64,000 nt of DNA from Ferdinandcohnia humi_A (GCA_047608075.1 JBLKRX010000008.1:1-64000); one strand, 5' to 3'. Positions 41,904 to 50,528 are shown, counted from the stretch's first letter. Made by a program: numbers and translations. Notes: generated by a model from the sequence alone, not told the origin.

Positions 41904-41935
41904 GAGCCACGTACTTTAGAAGTCGTGGCTCTCAC
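41904..41935 (+). terminator. Terminator of treA
   Basis: GAGCCACG pairs with CGTGGCTC (41904-41911, 41924-41931). The following sequence is not strongly T-rich, so termination may be partial. Confidence 0.6.
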
Positions 41936-41938
41936 TAT

Positions 41939-42002
41939 GTCCGCCCCAGATGGACAAAATGGAGACAATGTATTTCTACGGTGCCTGACACCATTGTGGA
42001 TA
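41939..42002. repeat. Interspersed palindromic element, copy C
   Basis: GTCCGCCCCAGATGGAC (41939-41955), a spacer ending ATGTATTTCTAC, and GGTGCCTGACACC (41980-41992) followed by ATTGTGGAT. The hairpin module is shortened and its arms outside the core no longer pair. Confidence 0.78.
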
Positions 42003-42017
42003 GGTACATGCGCAAGG

Positions 42018-42158
42018 TTAGTGTTTGGTTTTGGGAAGCGGGTCAACTTTTTTAGAGTCGTATGTGTTAAGAGCTGATCTTAGAAAATAAAGAAAGAATC
42101 CAGTTGTTGCAAATAGTAAGATGGTCAATCCGATTAGTGTAAACCATAGTCCTAGCAC
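42018..42158 (-). CDS. Small single-pass membrane protein (46 aa), hypothetical
   Basis: The frame encodes MLGLWFTLIGLTILLFATTG, a membrane segment, and a basic tail ending KKVDPLPKTKH. GGGGG lies 7 bases before the GTG at 42158; an ATG two codons upstream abuts the same site and is too close. The family is unknown; small membrane proteins of this size often modify a larger membrane complex. Confidence 0.58.
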   Translation of the reverse strand: MLGLWFTLIGLTILLFATTGFFLYFLRSALNTYDSKKVDPLPKTKH

Positions 42159-42170
42159 GTGCATTCCCCC

Positions 42171-42629
42171 TATTTAGTTAAATATGTTGAAGCTTTATAG
42201 GTAGATGTATAGTCTCTTGGTTGGTAATCTCCCATAATGTTATAAGACAAAACATATGGAAGCCTCTCTCTATACATATATGCAACGTGGTAAGGTTATT
42301 TACTGAAAAATTCAGATTTTTATTATTGGAAACAGGGTCTATTTTTAATTAGACATGCTAAAGAACGATTCCGTTCATTTAATCGTGCCCCCTTATTAAA
42401 GGAAGGTGGAAAGCGGGAACGAAAGAGAAGGAAACGACCTCAATTGTCATTGGAAACTTAGAAAGTGGGAACGAAAGTAAGGGAATGGATTCCATATACC
42501 GCCGGAATACCTGATAGTGGGGGAAACAGGAGATAAGGATTCATTGCCTTCACAGGCCATAGATTACTAAATCCATCAAACCAAAACGGGAACGCTTATA
42601 CACTTATCAACAATCCTCCATGAAAGAAA
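42171..42629. other. Gene-free 460-bp region with purine-rich direct repeats
   Basis: No ribosome-site-led frame was found. AAAG-C/T-GGGAACGAAAG occurs at 42411-42426 and 42463-42478, and ACGGGAACG recurs near 42585. These may be remnants of a decayed repeat or a purine-rich leader. No function can be assigned. Confidence 0.4.
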
Positions 42630-42631
42630 CA

Positions 42632-42661
42632 AAAAAGCAAGAAACCACATGGTCTCTTGCT
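42632..42661 (-). terminator. Terminator of yfkK
   Basis: AGCAAGAAACCA pairs with TGGTCTCTTGCT (one wobble), and the minus strand continues with TTTTTT (A tract 42631-42636). Confidence 0.93.
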
Positions 42662-42669
42662 CATATGTA

Positions 42670-42897
42670 CTATTTATTTTTACGTAAGCTTCCGAGTTCC
42701 TCTACAAGTGCCTGCATTTCATTAGGGCTAAACGAGTTTTTTCTCATCGTTAAGTCATAGATATCCTTTAGTTCTTCATACATTTCTTCATCAAAATGAG
42801 AAGGCTTGATTGCACCCAGATTAAGTACTTTTAGCTTTTCTTTGATTGCTTCTATCATAAACTCAACGTTTTCTACCGATTTTTGTGATAGATCCAT
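42670..42897 (-). CDS. yfkK: DUF1128 family small protein, YfkK
   Basis: The 75-aa helical protein belongs to DUF1128 (LNLGAIKPSHFDEEMYEELKDIY, SPNEMQALVEELGSL). Its place, divergent from yfkJ, is the same as in B. subtilis. GAAGGGATG precedes the ATG. Function is unknown. Confidence 0.87.
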   Translation of the reverse strand: MDLSQKSVENVEFMIEAIKEKLKVLNLGAIKPSHFDEEMYEELKDIYDLTMRKNSFSPNEMQALVEELGSLRKNK

Positions 42898-43057
42898 ATT
42901 TTCATCCCTTCGTTTTTCAGTGTATTCTTATTGTAACATGTTTTTAAAAGAAAAAATCGCTTCGTTAAATTTCTGTTATTATTAAATATGGGAAAACATT
43001 GAAAAATATAACAGATGTAAAATTGTTTTATGTAAAAGGCAAAAGGAGGAAGCAATC

Positions 43058-43537
43058 ATGATACGTGTACTTTTTGTTTGTCTCGGAAACATTTGTCGTT
43101 CACCGATGGCAGAAGCAATTTTTAGAGATCTAGTTAGCCAAGAAGGACTAGCAACTAAAATCAAGGTTGATTCAGCAGGAACTGGAAATTGGCATATTGG
43201 GAAGCCGCCACACGAAGGAACTCAAGAAATACTTACAAGATATAATGTGCCCTTTGATGGAATTAAAGCACGACAAGTAACCAAAGATGATATCAAAGAA
43301 TTTGATTATATAATTGCCATGGATGCAGAAAACTTAGGGCATCTTAGACGATTGGCAGGTTATGAAAAAACGGGCTTTATTGGACGATTACTTGATTTTG
43401 TAGAGGAAAGTGCTGTAGCTGATGTACCTGATCCATATTTTACAGGTAACTTTGACGAAGTATATGAGCTTGTTTTAAACGGGTGTAAGAACCTTTTAGA
43501 AGTAATTAAAAAGGAACACGACTTAAAAGGAGAGTAA
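43058..43537 (+). CDS. yfkJ: Low-molecular-weight protein tyrosine phosphatase
   Basis: The 159-aa enzyme has the P-loop CLGNICRSP with nucleophile Cys8 and Arg14, and the general-acid loop VPDPYFTG near residue 128. It dephosphorylates phosphotyrosine (or arginine) residues in the cytoplasm. It heads a three-gene operon with a 3-base gap to yfkI and 4-base gap to yfkH, as in B. subtilis, where the operon is stress-linked. AAAGGAGGAAGCAATC precedes the ATG. Confidence 0.94.
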   Translation: MIRVLFVCLGNICRSPMAEAIFRDLVSQEGLATKIKVDSAGTGNWHIGKPPHEGTQEILTRYNVPFDGIKARQVTKDDIKEFDYIIAMDAENLGHLRRLAGYEKTGFIGRLLDFVEESAVADVPDPYFTGNFDEVYELVLNGCKNLLEVIKKEHDLKGE

Positions 43538-43540
43538 AGA

Positions 43541-43894
43541 ATGTCAAAAAGAAATAAGATGATTGAGAGTATGGTTATTGGAGCACTAATAGGTGCAGCA
43601 GTATCACTTTTTGATAAGGATACAAGAGAATCTTTTATACATACGAGTAAAAGGGTTGGTAAGAAAACAGCACAGGTCCTTAAGGATCCAGGTGCCTATT
43701 CGCAGCTGGTTAAGGACCAGTTTAATGCTGTTCGAACAACAGTTGAACAAGTGGCAGAAGATGTTCGTTTTGTAACCACAAAGGTTAATGAACTAGCGGA
43801 AGCAACACCAGAAATTGCGGACCTGGTAAAAGAAACAAAGGACGTTTTTACTAATAAATCTGAGGGAATTAGGGAGGATAATCTAGAGAGGTGA
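43541..43894 (+). CDS. yfkI: YtxH-domain membrane-associated protein, YfkI-like
   Basis: The 117-aa protein has an N-terminal Gly/Ala-rich membrane segment (MVIGALIGAAVSLF) and then amphipathic helices, the YtxH/general-stress layout. It lies between yfkJ and yfkH at the yfkI position. Its role is unknown; it may tether the phosphatase or support the membrane protein that follows. Confidence 0.8.
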   Translation: MSKRNKMIESMVIGALIGAAVSLFDKDTRESFIHTSKRVGKKTAQVLKDPGAYSQLVKDQFNAVRTTVEQVAEDVRFVTTKVNELAEATPEIADLVKETKDVFTNKSEGIREDNLER

Positions 43895-43898
43895 AAAC

Positions 43899-44738
43899 AT
43901 GACCCAAATTAAGACTTTGGATTTGCGGTTTATTAGGGAATTGTACCTACGTTACCATGAGGATGAGGTGGGCGGTTTATCTGCAGAATTAGCCTATTTC
44001 TTCTTGCTTTCCCTCTTTCCTTTTTTACTCTTCCTCGTAACATTGATTGGCTACTTCCCATTATCCCAGGCTGATGTTTTAGAATTTCTAAGTCAGTATG
44101 CCCCAGAAGGGACAATGGAGTTGATTGAGGAGAATCTCAATGTGATAATTGGTACTCATAATGGAGGGCTATTATCTGTAGGAATTATCGGTACAATCTG
44201 GTCTGCATCCAATGGAATTAATGCAGTAGTCCGTGCGTTTAATAAAGCTTATGATGTGAAAGAAAGTCGGAATTTTTTTGTCGCACGTGGCATCTCTGTT
44301 CTTTTAACATTTGGGATGATTGTTGTAATCATAGTAGCGTTGCTACTACCGGTCTTTGGAAAACAAATTGGAATATTTATCTTCTCGACTATGGGACTAT
44401 CCGATGAATTTTTGAATATATGGAATGCGATAAGATGGATTATGAGTGCGGTAATATTGTTTATCGTATTTACGGTACTATACTTTATTGCCCCCAATAA
44501 GCGATTAAAAGCAAAAGAAGTTATTTCAGGAGCATTCTTTGCGACATTTGGGTGGATGTTTGTGTCTTTAGCATTTTCCTATTATGTGAATAGCTTTGGA
44601 AATTACACAACGACATATGGGAGTCTTGGGGCTATCATTATCCTTATGATTTGGTTTTATTTATCTGGCATGATCATTATTTTAGGTGGGGAAATTAATG
44701 CAATTCTCAACTGTCACCGTGTTCGTTCAGGTCGCTAA
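43899..44738 (+). CDS. yfkH: YihY/BrkB-family membrane protein
   Basis: The 279-aa protein has six membrane segments and YihY signatures: LSAELAYFFLLSLFPFLLFL in the first and SASNGINAVVRAFNKAYDV, then YGSLGAIIILMIWFYLSGMI near the C-terminus. It was once called RNase BN by mistake; function is unresolved. It is the last gene of the yfkJIH operon. Confidence 0.9.
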   Translation: MTQIKTLDLRFIRELYLRYHEDEVGGLSAELAYFFLLSLFPFLLFLVTLIGYFPLSQADVLEFLSQYAPEGTMELIEENLNVIIGTHNGGLLSVGIIGTIWSASNGINAVVRAFNKAYDVKESRNFFVARGISVLLTFGMIVVIIVALLLPVFGKQIGIFIFSTMGLSDEFLNIWNAIRWIMSAVILFIVFTVLYFIAPNKRLKAKEVISGAFFATFGWMFVSLAFSYYVNSFGNYTTTYGSLGAIIILMIWFYLSGMIIILGGEINAILNCHRVRSGR

Positions 44739-44864
44739 TTTTCCGAAAGTTACCTTAATCGGATGATTGGAAAGGTGAGATACTATTATTTGTAAGGCGG
44801 TTGTCTTACCAATCATTGCTTGCTAAAAGTACGATACATCAAGCATTTTAAGGAGGCTTTCGTC

Positions 44865-44972
44865 ATGACAAAACATACGAAAAAAGACGGTAGCACAAAA
44901 CAAAAAGGGAAAAAGAATCATACAAAACATAAAACAAGCGGTTCTGCTAACGGTAGCAACGGATATCATTAA
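44865..44972 (+). CDS. Small basic Lys/His/Ser-rich protein (35 aa)
   Basis: AAGGAGG lies 8 bases before an ATG opening a 35-codon frame: MTKHTKKDGSTKQKGKKN, then HTKHKTSGSANGSNGYH. Composition (Lys, His, Ser, Gly, Asn; no hydrophobic core) recalls minor small acid-soluble spore proteins, but no family is recognised. A terminator follows 7 bases after the stop, supporting expression. Confidence 0.62.
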   Translation: MTKHTKKDGSTKQKGKKNHTKHKTSGSANGSNGYH

Positions 44973-44978
44973 AATAAA

Positions 44979-45008
44979 AAGGACTTTGCCCGAATGAGCC
45001 AAGTCCTT
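44979..45008. terminator. Terminator after the small basic protein gene
   Basis: AAGGACTT pairs with AAGTCCTT (around 44981-44988 and 45000-45007), with A-rich and T-rich flanks. Convergent with the P-type ATPase gene. Confidence 0.75.
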
Positions 45009-45015
45009 CCTTATG

Positions 45016-45077
45016 CCCTAACTGTCCACCTGAGGTGGACAGTTAGGGGCATTTGTATTTCTTCGGTGCCTGACACC
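45016..45077. repeat. Interspersed palindromic element, copy D
   Basis: A 16-bp hairpin (45016-45031 with 45033-45048) centred on GTCCACCTGAGGTGGAC is followed by ATTTGTATTTCTTC and GGTGCCTGACACC (45065-45077). It touches the stop codon of the minus-strand ATPase gene and may act as its transcript end. Confidence 0.82.
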
Positions 45078-47015
45078 TTATGATTTTAGGAGGCGTAGGC
45101 CGTTTAGGATGACGAGGATGGTGCTTCCTTCGTGGCCGATGACTCCAAATGGTAGGTCAATGATTTGGAAGAAGTTTGAAAGAATTAAGAGCATAATTAC
45201 ACTGATTGAAAAGACGATATTTTGTTTAATGATTCGGTTCATTCGTTTTGAAAGACGTACCGCTTCCGCAATACGTGGCAGGTCATTTTTCATTAAAACG
45301 ATATCGGCTGTTTCAAGTGCAACATCCGTTCCTTGCCCCATAGCGATACCAACACTTGCTGTAGCGAGTGCTGGAGCATCGTTAATTCCATCGCCTACCA
45401 TCGCCACTGTATTATAGTTTCTTAGGAGCCCTTTGATGTGGTCTACCTTAGTTTCAGGTAAACATTCTGCAATATATTGATCTACCTTACTTTCTGCGGC
45501 AATAGCTTCAGCTGTTTTTTCACCATCTCCCGTTAGCATAACGTTATATATCCCAAGTTCTTTTAATTCAGCAACCGCTGAAACTGCATCTTCCCTGACA
45601 ACATCCTTAAGGGCAAGAATGCCAGAAATTGTGTCATTGCAAGTTACAAATACAATCGTTTTCCCTTCAGCCGCGAGTTGCTTTGCGATACCATTGTCAT
45701 ATTCCATCGCAGCATCTTTACCAACAAGCTCGGATTTCCCAATCTTCCATGTAGTATCATTGACTATTGCTTTAACTCCAAAGCCAGGAACATCTTCAAT
45801 TCCCTCAATCGGAAGAAGGCTTTGGTCTGTGGTATCCTTCACATATGACACAATTGACTGTGCTAATGGGTGTGTAGATTGATTTTCAATGGAAGCAACT
45901 ACTCTTAAAAATTCTTCTTTATTTATTGAGTCTTTTACAATTACATCTGTTACTTCAGGCTTTCCGATAGTTAAGGTACCTGTTTTATCAAATGCGATTG
46001 CCTTTAGATTTCCTAACTGCTCTAAGTGAATTCCACCTTTAACCAAAATACCATGCTTTGCCCCGTTCGAAATGGCAGAAAGGGTAGCTGGCATTATGGA
46101 AGCAACGAGTGCACAAGGTGATGCAACAACAAGCAAAATCATAGCTCGATAAAATGTTTCAGTCCAAGTCCATCCTAGCAAAAAGTGAGGAAGAAACATC
46201 ATTAAACCAACTGCAATCAATACAAACTTTACATAAGTACCTTCAAACTTTTCAATGAAAAGCTGAGAAGGGGATTTTTCACTTTGAGCTGACTGAACCA
46301 GCTTAATAATTTTTTGGAAAAGGGAGTCTTCATTTGGTTTTGTTACTTCAATGGAAATGGAGCCTCGAAGGTTTACCGTACCTGCGAAAACGTCATCTCC
46401 AACTGTTTTTCGCACAGGAATGGCTTCTCCTGTAATAGCTGCCTGGTCAACATTGGATTCACCCTTTAAAAGCCTACCATCCGCAGGAATTCGTTCTCCT
46501 GGTTTAACCAAGATTTCATCTCCAACCTGTAGAGAAGATACATGAACTACCTTTTCAATTCCATTTATAATAAGTGTTGCTTCCTCAGGCTGTAATTCCA
46601 TAAGGGACGAAATCTCTTTATGACTTTTGTTCATCGTGTATGTTTCTAATGCACCACTGAGTGCGAAAATAAAGATTAATATGGCACCTTCATTCCAGTA
46701 CCCGATAACCGCAGAACCAATTGCCGCAAATATCATTAACATCTCTACATTGAGTTCTTTTTCAGCTATCGTATCTGTAATACCTTCCCTTGCCTTCGCG
46801 TATCCACCGATTATGAAAGCTAGAATATAAGTGACAATCGAAGTAGTGCTGTAATCATAATGCGCAAGAATCCAACCGATTGCAATCAAGATCCCACTTG
46901 CAATTGCAGCTATTAATTCTCCATGTACCTTTATTTTTTTAAAAAAAGAGGATGTATTACTTTCTTTTTTATATACATTGTGCTGTTTTGGTACTGTATT
47001 AACTTCTGTATTCAT
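45078..47015 (-). CDS. P1B-4 type metal-transporting ATPase (PfeT/ZosA-like)
   Basis: The 645-aa pump has eight predicted membrane segments, actuator motif TGE (195-197), the metal site SPC (299-301), phosphorylated Asp343 in DKTGTLT, hinge VAMVGDGINDAPAL, and HEGST near the C-terminus. SPC plus HEG-S/G-T marks the P1B-4 class (Co, Zn, Fe(II)). No N-terminal CxxC domain is present. The closest remembered homologue is B. subtilis PfeT (formerly ZosA, 637 aa), a ferrous iron efflux pump under PerR and Fur. A matching box lies upstream at 47189-47210. Confidence 0.88.
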   Translation of the reverse strand: MNTEVNTVPKQHNVYKKESNTSSFFKKIKVHGELIAAIASGILIAIGWILAHYDYSTTSIVTYILAFIIGGYAKAREGITDTIAEKELNVEMLMIFAAIGSAVIGYWNEGAILIFIFALSGALETYTMNKSHKEISSLMELQPEEATLIINGIEKVVHVSSLQVGDEILVKPGERIPADGRLLKGESNVDQAAITGEAIPVRKTVGDDVFAGTVNLRGSISIEVTKPNEDSLFQKIIKLVQSAQSEKSPSQLFIEKFEGTYVKFVLIAVGLMMFLPHFLLGWTWTETFYRAMILLVVASPCALVASIMPATLSAISNGAKHGILVKGGIHLEQLGNLKAIAFDKTGTLTIGKPEVTDVIVKDSINKEEFLRVVASIENQSTHPLAQSIVSYVKDTTDQSLLPIEGIEDVPGFGVKAIVNDTTWKIGKSELVGKDAAMEYDNGIAKQLAAEGKTIVFVTCNDTISGILALKDVVREDAVSAVAELKELGIYNVMLTGDGEKTAEAIAAESKVDQYIAECLPETKVDHIKGLLRNYNTVAMVGDGINDAPALATASVGIAMGQGTDVALETADIVLMKNDLPRIAEAVRLSKRMNRIIKQNIVFSISVIMLLILSNFFQIIDLPFGVIGHEGSTILVILNGLRLLKS

Positions 47016-47188
47016 ATTCTCGCCTCCACTTTATTAATTGAGAAAAGGAATCAATTTCACTAATCTAATTGAGAATTAAAATCATAGTTAGCAAATCAAT
47101 TGAGAAAGGTAATCACAATCAATTAGCTATTAAAACAGGAAAACTGCATTCCTAATTGAAAGCAGCTCTCATTTGATTAATTTTTACT

Positions 47189-47210
47189 TTATAATTATTA
47201 TTGATTATAA
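47189..47210 (-). promoter_or_regulatory. Fur/PerR-like box upstream of the P1B-4 ATPase
   Basis: TTATAATTATTATTGATTATAA carries a left half TTATAAT and a right half ATTATAA separated by 8 bases, so it reads as overlapping Fur-family 7-1-7 sites (consensus TTATAATnATTATAA; written in two parts here: left half and right half). It lies about 175 bases upstream of the ATPase start codon. Confidence 0.55.
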
Positions 47211-47271
47211 CATAATTCGTTATATACGGAAAGTTCTTTTTTAAAATTATTTTAAATAAGCAATTCAAAAG

Positions 47272-47295
47272 AAAAACCCACCGCAATGGGTGGGT
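47272..47295 (-). terminator. Terminator of the BH0509-family gene
   Basis: ACCCACC pairs with GGTGGGT (47276-47282, 47289-47295). On the minus strand TTTTTCTTTT follows. Confidence 0.88.
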
Positions 47296-47303
47296 CATAC
47301 TAC

Positions 47304-47450
47304 TTATTCAACAATTTCTTCAAAATGATAATAGGCTGTATTATAGATGTGTTCAATATCTGCATCAGTCATATACATCAATATAGCCTTATCATAGCCC
47401 TTAACCTTTTCAATAAACTCAACCATATTTTTTCGTTCCTGCCTGCTCAT
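47304..47450 (-). CDS. BH0509-family small protein (48 aa)
   Basis: The frame encodes MSRQERKNMVEFIEKVKGYD then a second helix MTDADIEHIYNTAYYHFEEI. It resembles the BH0509 family of short Bacillaceae proteins of unknown function. GGGAG stands 10 bases before the ATG and a strong terminator follows. It lies between the ATPase and the MFS gene on the same strand. Confidence 0.75.
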   Translation of the reverse strand: MSRQERKNMVEFIEKVKGYDKAILMYMTDADIEHIYNTAYYHFEEIVE

Positions 47451-47586
47451 TAAAACTCATCTCCCTTAATTGATTCTTTCGTCCTTACACCTGTTTTAAT
47501 ACAGTGTATTTTCTTTAAATGTATTATATAACAGAAAATTCAAAATGGTCAATCTAATTTTAAAAAATAGTCAAATAATCACAAAG

Positions 47587-47619
47587 AAAAAAGGTTCCCC
47601 TTGTTACTAGGGGAACCTT
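47587..47619 (-). terminator. Terminator of the YfkF-like gene
   Basis: The perfect 11-bp stem AAGGTTCCCCT / AGGGGAACCTT is followed on the minus strand by TTTTTT. Confidence 0.95.
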
Positions 47620-47621
47620 CA

Positions 47622-48785
47622 TCATGATTGTTCTACCGTATTCAATGTTCTTGACCCAAACATAAAAATAACGAGGAAGATTAACAAAAGGATGGTACCG
47701 ATAATAGTAAAAAAGCTAATACCTTTAAAGTATTGAATGAATAACCCGCCTAAAAAAGGACCAATTAAGCTACCAACACTAAAAGATATTCCACATAATA
47801 AGTTTCCTGTAGGTAAGAGGCTTTTCGGAGTTAAATCTGACATATATGATATTCCGAGTGAGAATGTAGACCCAACTGCCATACCAGCAAATGCAAAGCA
47901 TAAAAAGAGACCAATCGTGGATTCCTCAACAAAACTCGCTACTGTAAAACTTAAAAACCCTAGGAAAAGGACAATCATCAGGACATTCCGACGACCGTAT
48001 TTATCGCTCAGAATCCCTAAAGGAAGCTGGGTAATAATGCTTCCAATCGCAAACGATGTTAACAGAATGGAAACATATGATACAGAAAGATCAATCCGTA
48101 AACCGTACACTGGAAAGCTACCATTTAATGATGATTCCAAAAATCCATATGCCATTGGCGGTAAAAATGAAACCCAGCCATATTTCCATGCATTTGAGAA
48201 TCGTTTGATCGTCTCGAAAAACGAGTTAACGCCAACCTCTTGGTCTGGGTATTCATTTTTTAATAAAAATAAAAAGACCCAACCAATTAGACATAGAATA
48301 GATGATAGGATGAATGGCAGAGATTCATTGATATAGACCAATGGAGTCATTAAAGGACCTGATGCAAAGCCTATTCCGAAAAATAAACCATATAACGATA
48401 TATTTCTTCCTCGTTTATTTTCCGGAGAAAAGGAGGTGATCCAGGTTTGTGTTCCAAAATGTAAGGCATGGTCTCCAATCCCAATTAGAAGTCTTAGCAC
48501 AAACCAAAACCAAAAAGACTTCCAAAATGGGAACAGGGCAAGCGAGACGACAACTAGTAATCCTCCAAGGATGATGACAGGCTTATACCCATATTTTCGA
48601 AGCGGTTGTTCCATAAAAGGAGACACAAATAAAATTCCGATATATAATGCCGTAGCATTTAGCCCGTTCATCGTTGACGATAACCCACTATTTTCAAAGA
48701 TTACCGCTATGAGTGGGAGAAGCATACCTTGGCTAAATCCTGATATCGCTACAATACTTACTAAAATCCAAAAACGTATTTTCAT
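47622..48785 (-). CDS. yfkF: MFS transporter, YfkF-like
   Basis: The 387-aa protein has twelve membrane segments. SDKYGRRNVLMIVLFLGF is the central-loop MFS motif (D-K-Y-G-R-R), and an earlier version EQPLRKYGYKPVI follows segment 2. Position within the yfk cluster suggests B. subtilis YfkF, a UMF-type efflux carrier; the name is by synteny and is provisional. The start at 48785 gives MKIRFWILVSIVAISGFSQG, a normal first segment. Substrate is unknown. Confidence 0.8.
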   Translation of the reverse strand: MKIRFWILVSIVAISGFSQGMLLPLIAVIFENSGLSSTMNGLNATALYIGILFVSPFMEQPLRKYGYKPVIILGGLLVVVSLALFPFWKSFWFWFVLRLLIGIGDHALHFGTQTWITSFSPENKRGRNISLYGLFFGIGFASGPLMTPLVYINESLPFILSSILCLIGWVFLFLLKNEYPDQEVGVNSFFETIKRFSNAWKYGWVSFLPPMAYGFLESSLNGSFPVYGLRIDLSVSYVSILLTSFAIGSIITQLPLGILSDKYGRRNVLMIVLFLGFLSFTVASFVEESTIGLFLCFAFAGMAVGSTFSLGISYMSDLTPKSLLPTGNLLCGISFSVGSLIGPFLGGLFIQYFKGISFFTIIGTILLLIFLVIFMFGSRTLNTVEQS

Positions 48786-48977
48786 AGTTTGATTTCCCCA
48801 GTCGTTTACTATTCTTATTTATCATACAAAAATAACCTGTAGATGAAAATGAAAAAACGTAGCTAAATTTTTTTTACACAAACTGTATGTCTTCAAAGCT
48901 TGAAAAAACAGTTTTGTATACAGAGTTGGTTATGATTAAATTATAGATAGAAAAAGATGGCATAGGAGTGGATTTTT

Positions 48978-49361
48978 TTGATTTTTAACATGAAGGAAGT
49001 TGGGTTTTACTCAGATGTAGAGTACGGAAAATTAAATGTAGCTGGGGATGAAAAGCATGGATTTAGACCCTATCAGCTGATGGTTTCATCGATTGCAGTT
49101 TGTAGCGGAGGAACCCTTCGAAAGATACTCGAAAAAAAGAGGATGCATGTAGAGGATATAACAATAAAAACAGAAGTTGAACGTAATGAAAATGAAGCGA
49201 ACCGAATCGAAAAAATCTTTATTCACTATCTGATAAAAGGGAATGAATTAGCTGAACATAAGATTCAACAATCAATCGAAATTGCTCATAAAAATTGTCC
49301 AATGGCACAGTCAGTAAAAGGGTCAATCGAAATTATTGAGACATTTGAAATTGTAAATTGA
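48978..49361 (+). CDS. OsmC-like peroxidase/redox protein
   Basis: The 127-aa protein has the two-Cys OsmC arrangement: SIAVCSGGTLRKILEKKRM and AHKNCPMAQSVKGSIEI. OsmC-family proteins reduce organic hydroperoxides with the first Cys. The TTG start is supported by AGGAG 8 bases upstream; an ATG four codons later has none. A strong terminator follows at 49422. Confidence 0.85.
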   Translation: MIFNMKEVGFYSDVEYGKLNVAGDEKHGFRPYQLMVSSIAVCSGGTLRKILEKKRMHVEDITIKTEVERNENEANRIEKIFIHYLIKGNELAEHKIQQSIEIAHKNCPMAQSVKGSIEIIETFEIVN

Positions 49362-49421
49362 TAATTTATTGGGGACCCAATTGGCTTTATGCGTTCTAAG
49401 CATTTCGTAATAAGATAGAAA

Positions 49422-49460
49422 AAAACGACTCTGTGCAGTGTATCTACACAGAGTCGTTTT
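49422..49460 (+). terminator. Terminator of the OsmC-like gene
   Basis: The 14-bp stem AAAACGACTCTGTG / CACAGAGTCGTTTT is followed by GCTTTTT. Confidence 0.92.
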
Positions 49461-49891
49461 GCTTTTTACGTATATCCATTCTACTTTGACAAAACATACT
49501 TTCAAAGGTCCTCTAAGTATTTCTTCTTGTTCAGGGATAATGTTCAATGGTGTCCTCTTCGTCCTGCAATTCGATAGCATACCCCCTTCATAAAAGGTAT
49601 GGTTCTCCTTATCCCTCCTTTAATTTAAGTTATGTTTAATCATATTTACTTAACATTAAAAATATTCAATTTTATCACAAAAAAATAAGCTATGTTTTTT
49701 GTTATTTGTTATTTTTTTGTAAAAAATAAGTATAGGTTGTTGAAAAATTAACAATCTTTCTTCCGATGGATAAGAAGGGAAAATTAAGATATCGTATTCA
49801 TGATACCTATCGTATATAATAGAGTGCAATGAATAAAACAATTATTTTAATCCGGTAACAATACGGTTAAATAAGGAGCTATTATACATTC
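49461..49891. other. 430-bp AT-rich intergenic region
   Basis: No gene was found. The stretch is strongly AT-rich around 49620-49830 and probably carries the promoter of the following membrane protein. Frames on the minus strand lack ribosome sites. Confidence 0.5.
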
Positions 49892-50509
49892 ATGATTATA
49901 CGAAGAATTTTGTTTTATAGCATTGGGTTATTTATCCTTTCGTTAGGAATTAGCTTAATGATTAAAGCTGATATAGGGGCTGGCGCTTGGGATGCGCTTA
50001 ATGTGGGGCTATCAGAAACATTTGGGTTAACGGTAGGAAACTGGGTTATTATTGTAGGAAGCATCGTAATGCTTGTCAATGCATTATTACTAATGGTAAG
50101 ACCTGCGTTTTTAGCGATTGGTACGATTGTTTTAATTGGCTTCTTTATTGACTTTTGGATGCTGTTTATCTTTAACAATTTATTACCTGTGGGATTTTTG
50201 CTTAAGCTTGTTATCTTTATTGTAGGTTTAGTTATTGCCTCGATTGGGATAGCCGCGTACCTGCAGGCAAAATTTCCGCTTTCACCATTAGATAATTTAA
50301 TGCTTGCCATTAGTAAAAGATTTAAACTAAAAGTTGGCATTGCAAAAACAATTGCAGAACTAACTGGTCTGTTATTAGCATTTATATTTCATGGACCAAT
50401 TGGGATTGGAACATTACTGTGTACGATTGGAATAGGACCGGTCATTCAATTCTTTTTCCCATTTTTTGAAAGACTTTATGCAAGCGGCTCAAAAGCTAGT
50501 ACGGAATAA
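49892..50509 (+). CDS. YczE/YyaS/YitT-family membrane protein
   Basis: The 205-aa protein has five to six membrane segments and the YczE hallmark LGISLMIKADIGAGAWDALNVGL near the N-terminus (read as two parts: LGISLMIKADIGAGAWD and ALNVGLSETFGLTVG). In B. subtilis YczE affects antibiotic synthesis, but the biochemical role is unknown. AAGGAGCTATTATACATTC precedes the ATG. Its 3' end lies in a terminator stem (50491-50525). Confidence 0.83.
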   Translation: MIIRRILFYSIGLFILSLGISLMIKADIGAGAWDALNVGLSETFGLTVGNWVIIVGSIVMLVNALLLMVRPAFLAIGTIVLIGFFIDFWMLFIFNNLLPVGFLLKLVIFIVGLVIASIGIAAYLQAKFPLSPLDNLMLAISKRFKLKVGIAKTIAELTGLLLAFIFHGPIGIGTLLCTIGIGPVIQFFFPFFERLYASGSKASTE

Positions 50510-50528
50510 CTTCCTACTAGCTTTTTTA
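50491..50528 (+). terminator. Terminator overlapping the end of the YczE-like gene
   Basis: AAAAGCTAGTA pairs with TACTAGCTTTT, followed by more T residues. The left arm encodes the last codons of the gene. Confidence 0.9.

Noticed and set aside
42411..42478. CRISPR-like direct repeats (AAAG-Y-GGGAACGAAAG)
   Set aside because: Only two copies with an irregular third fragment, no regular spacing and no cas genes.
47737..48336. 199-codon plus-strand frame opposite the YfkF-like transporter
   Set aside because: It is the antisense of a membrane protein gene and shows no domain or ribosome site.
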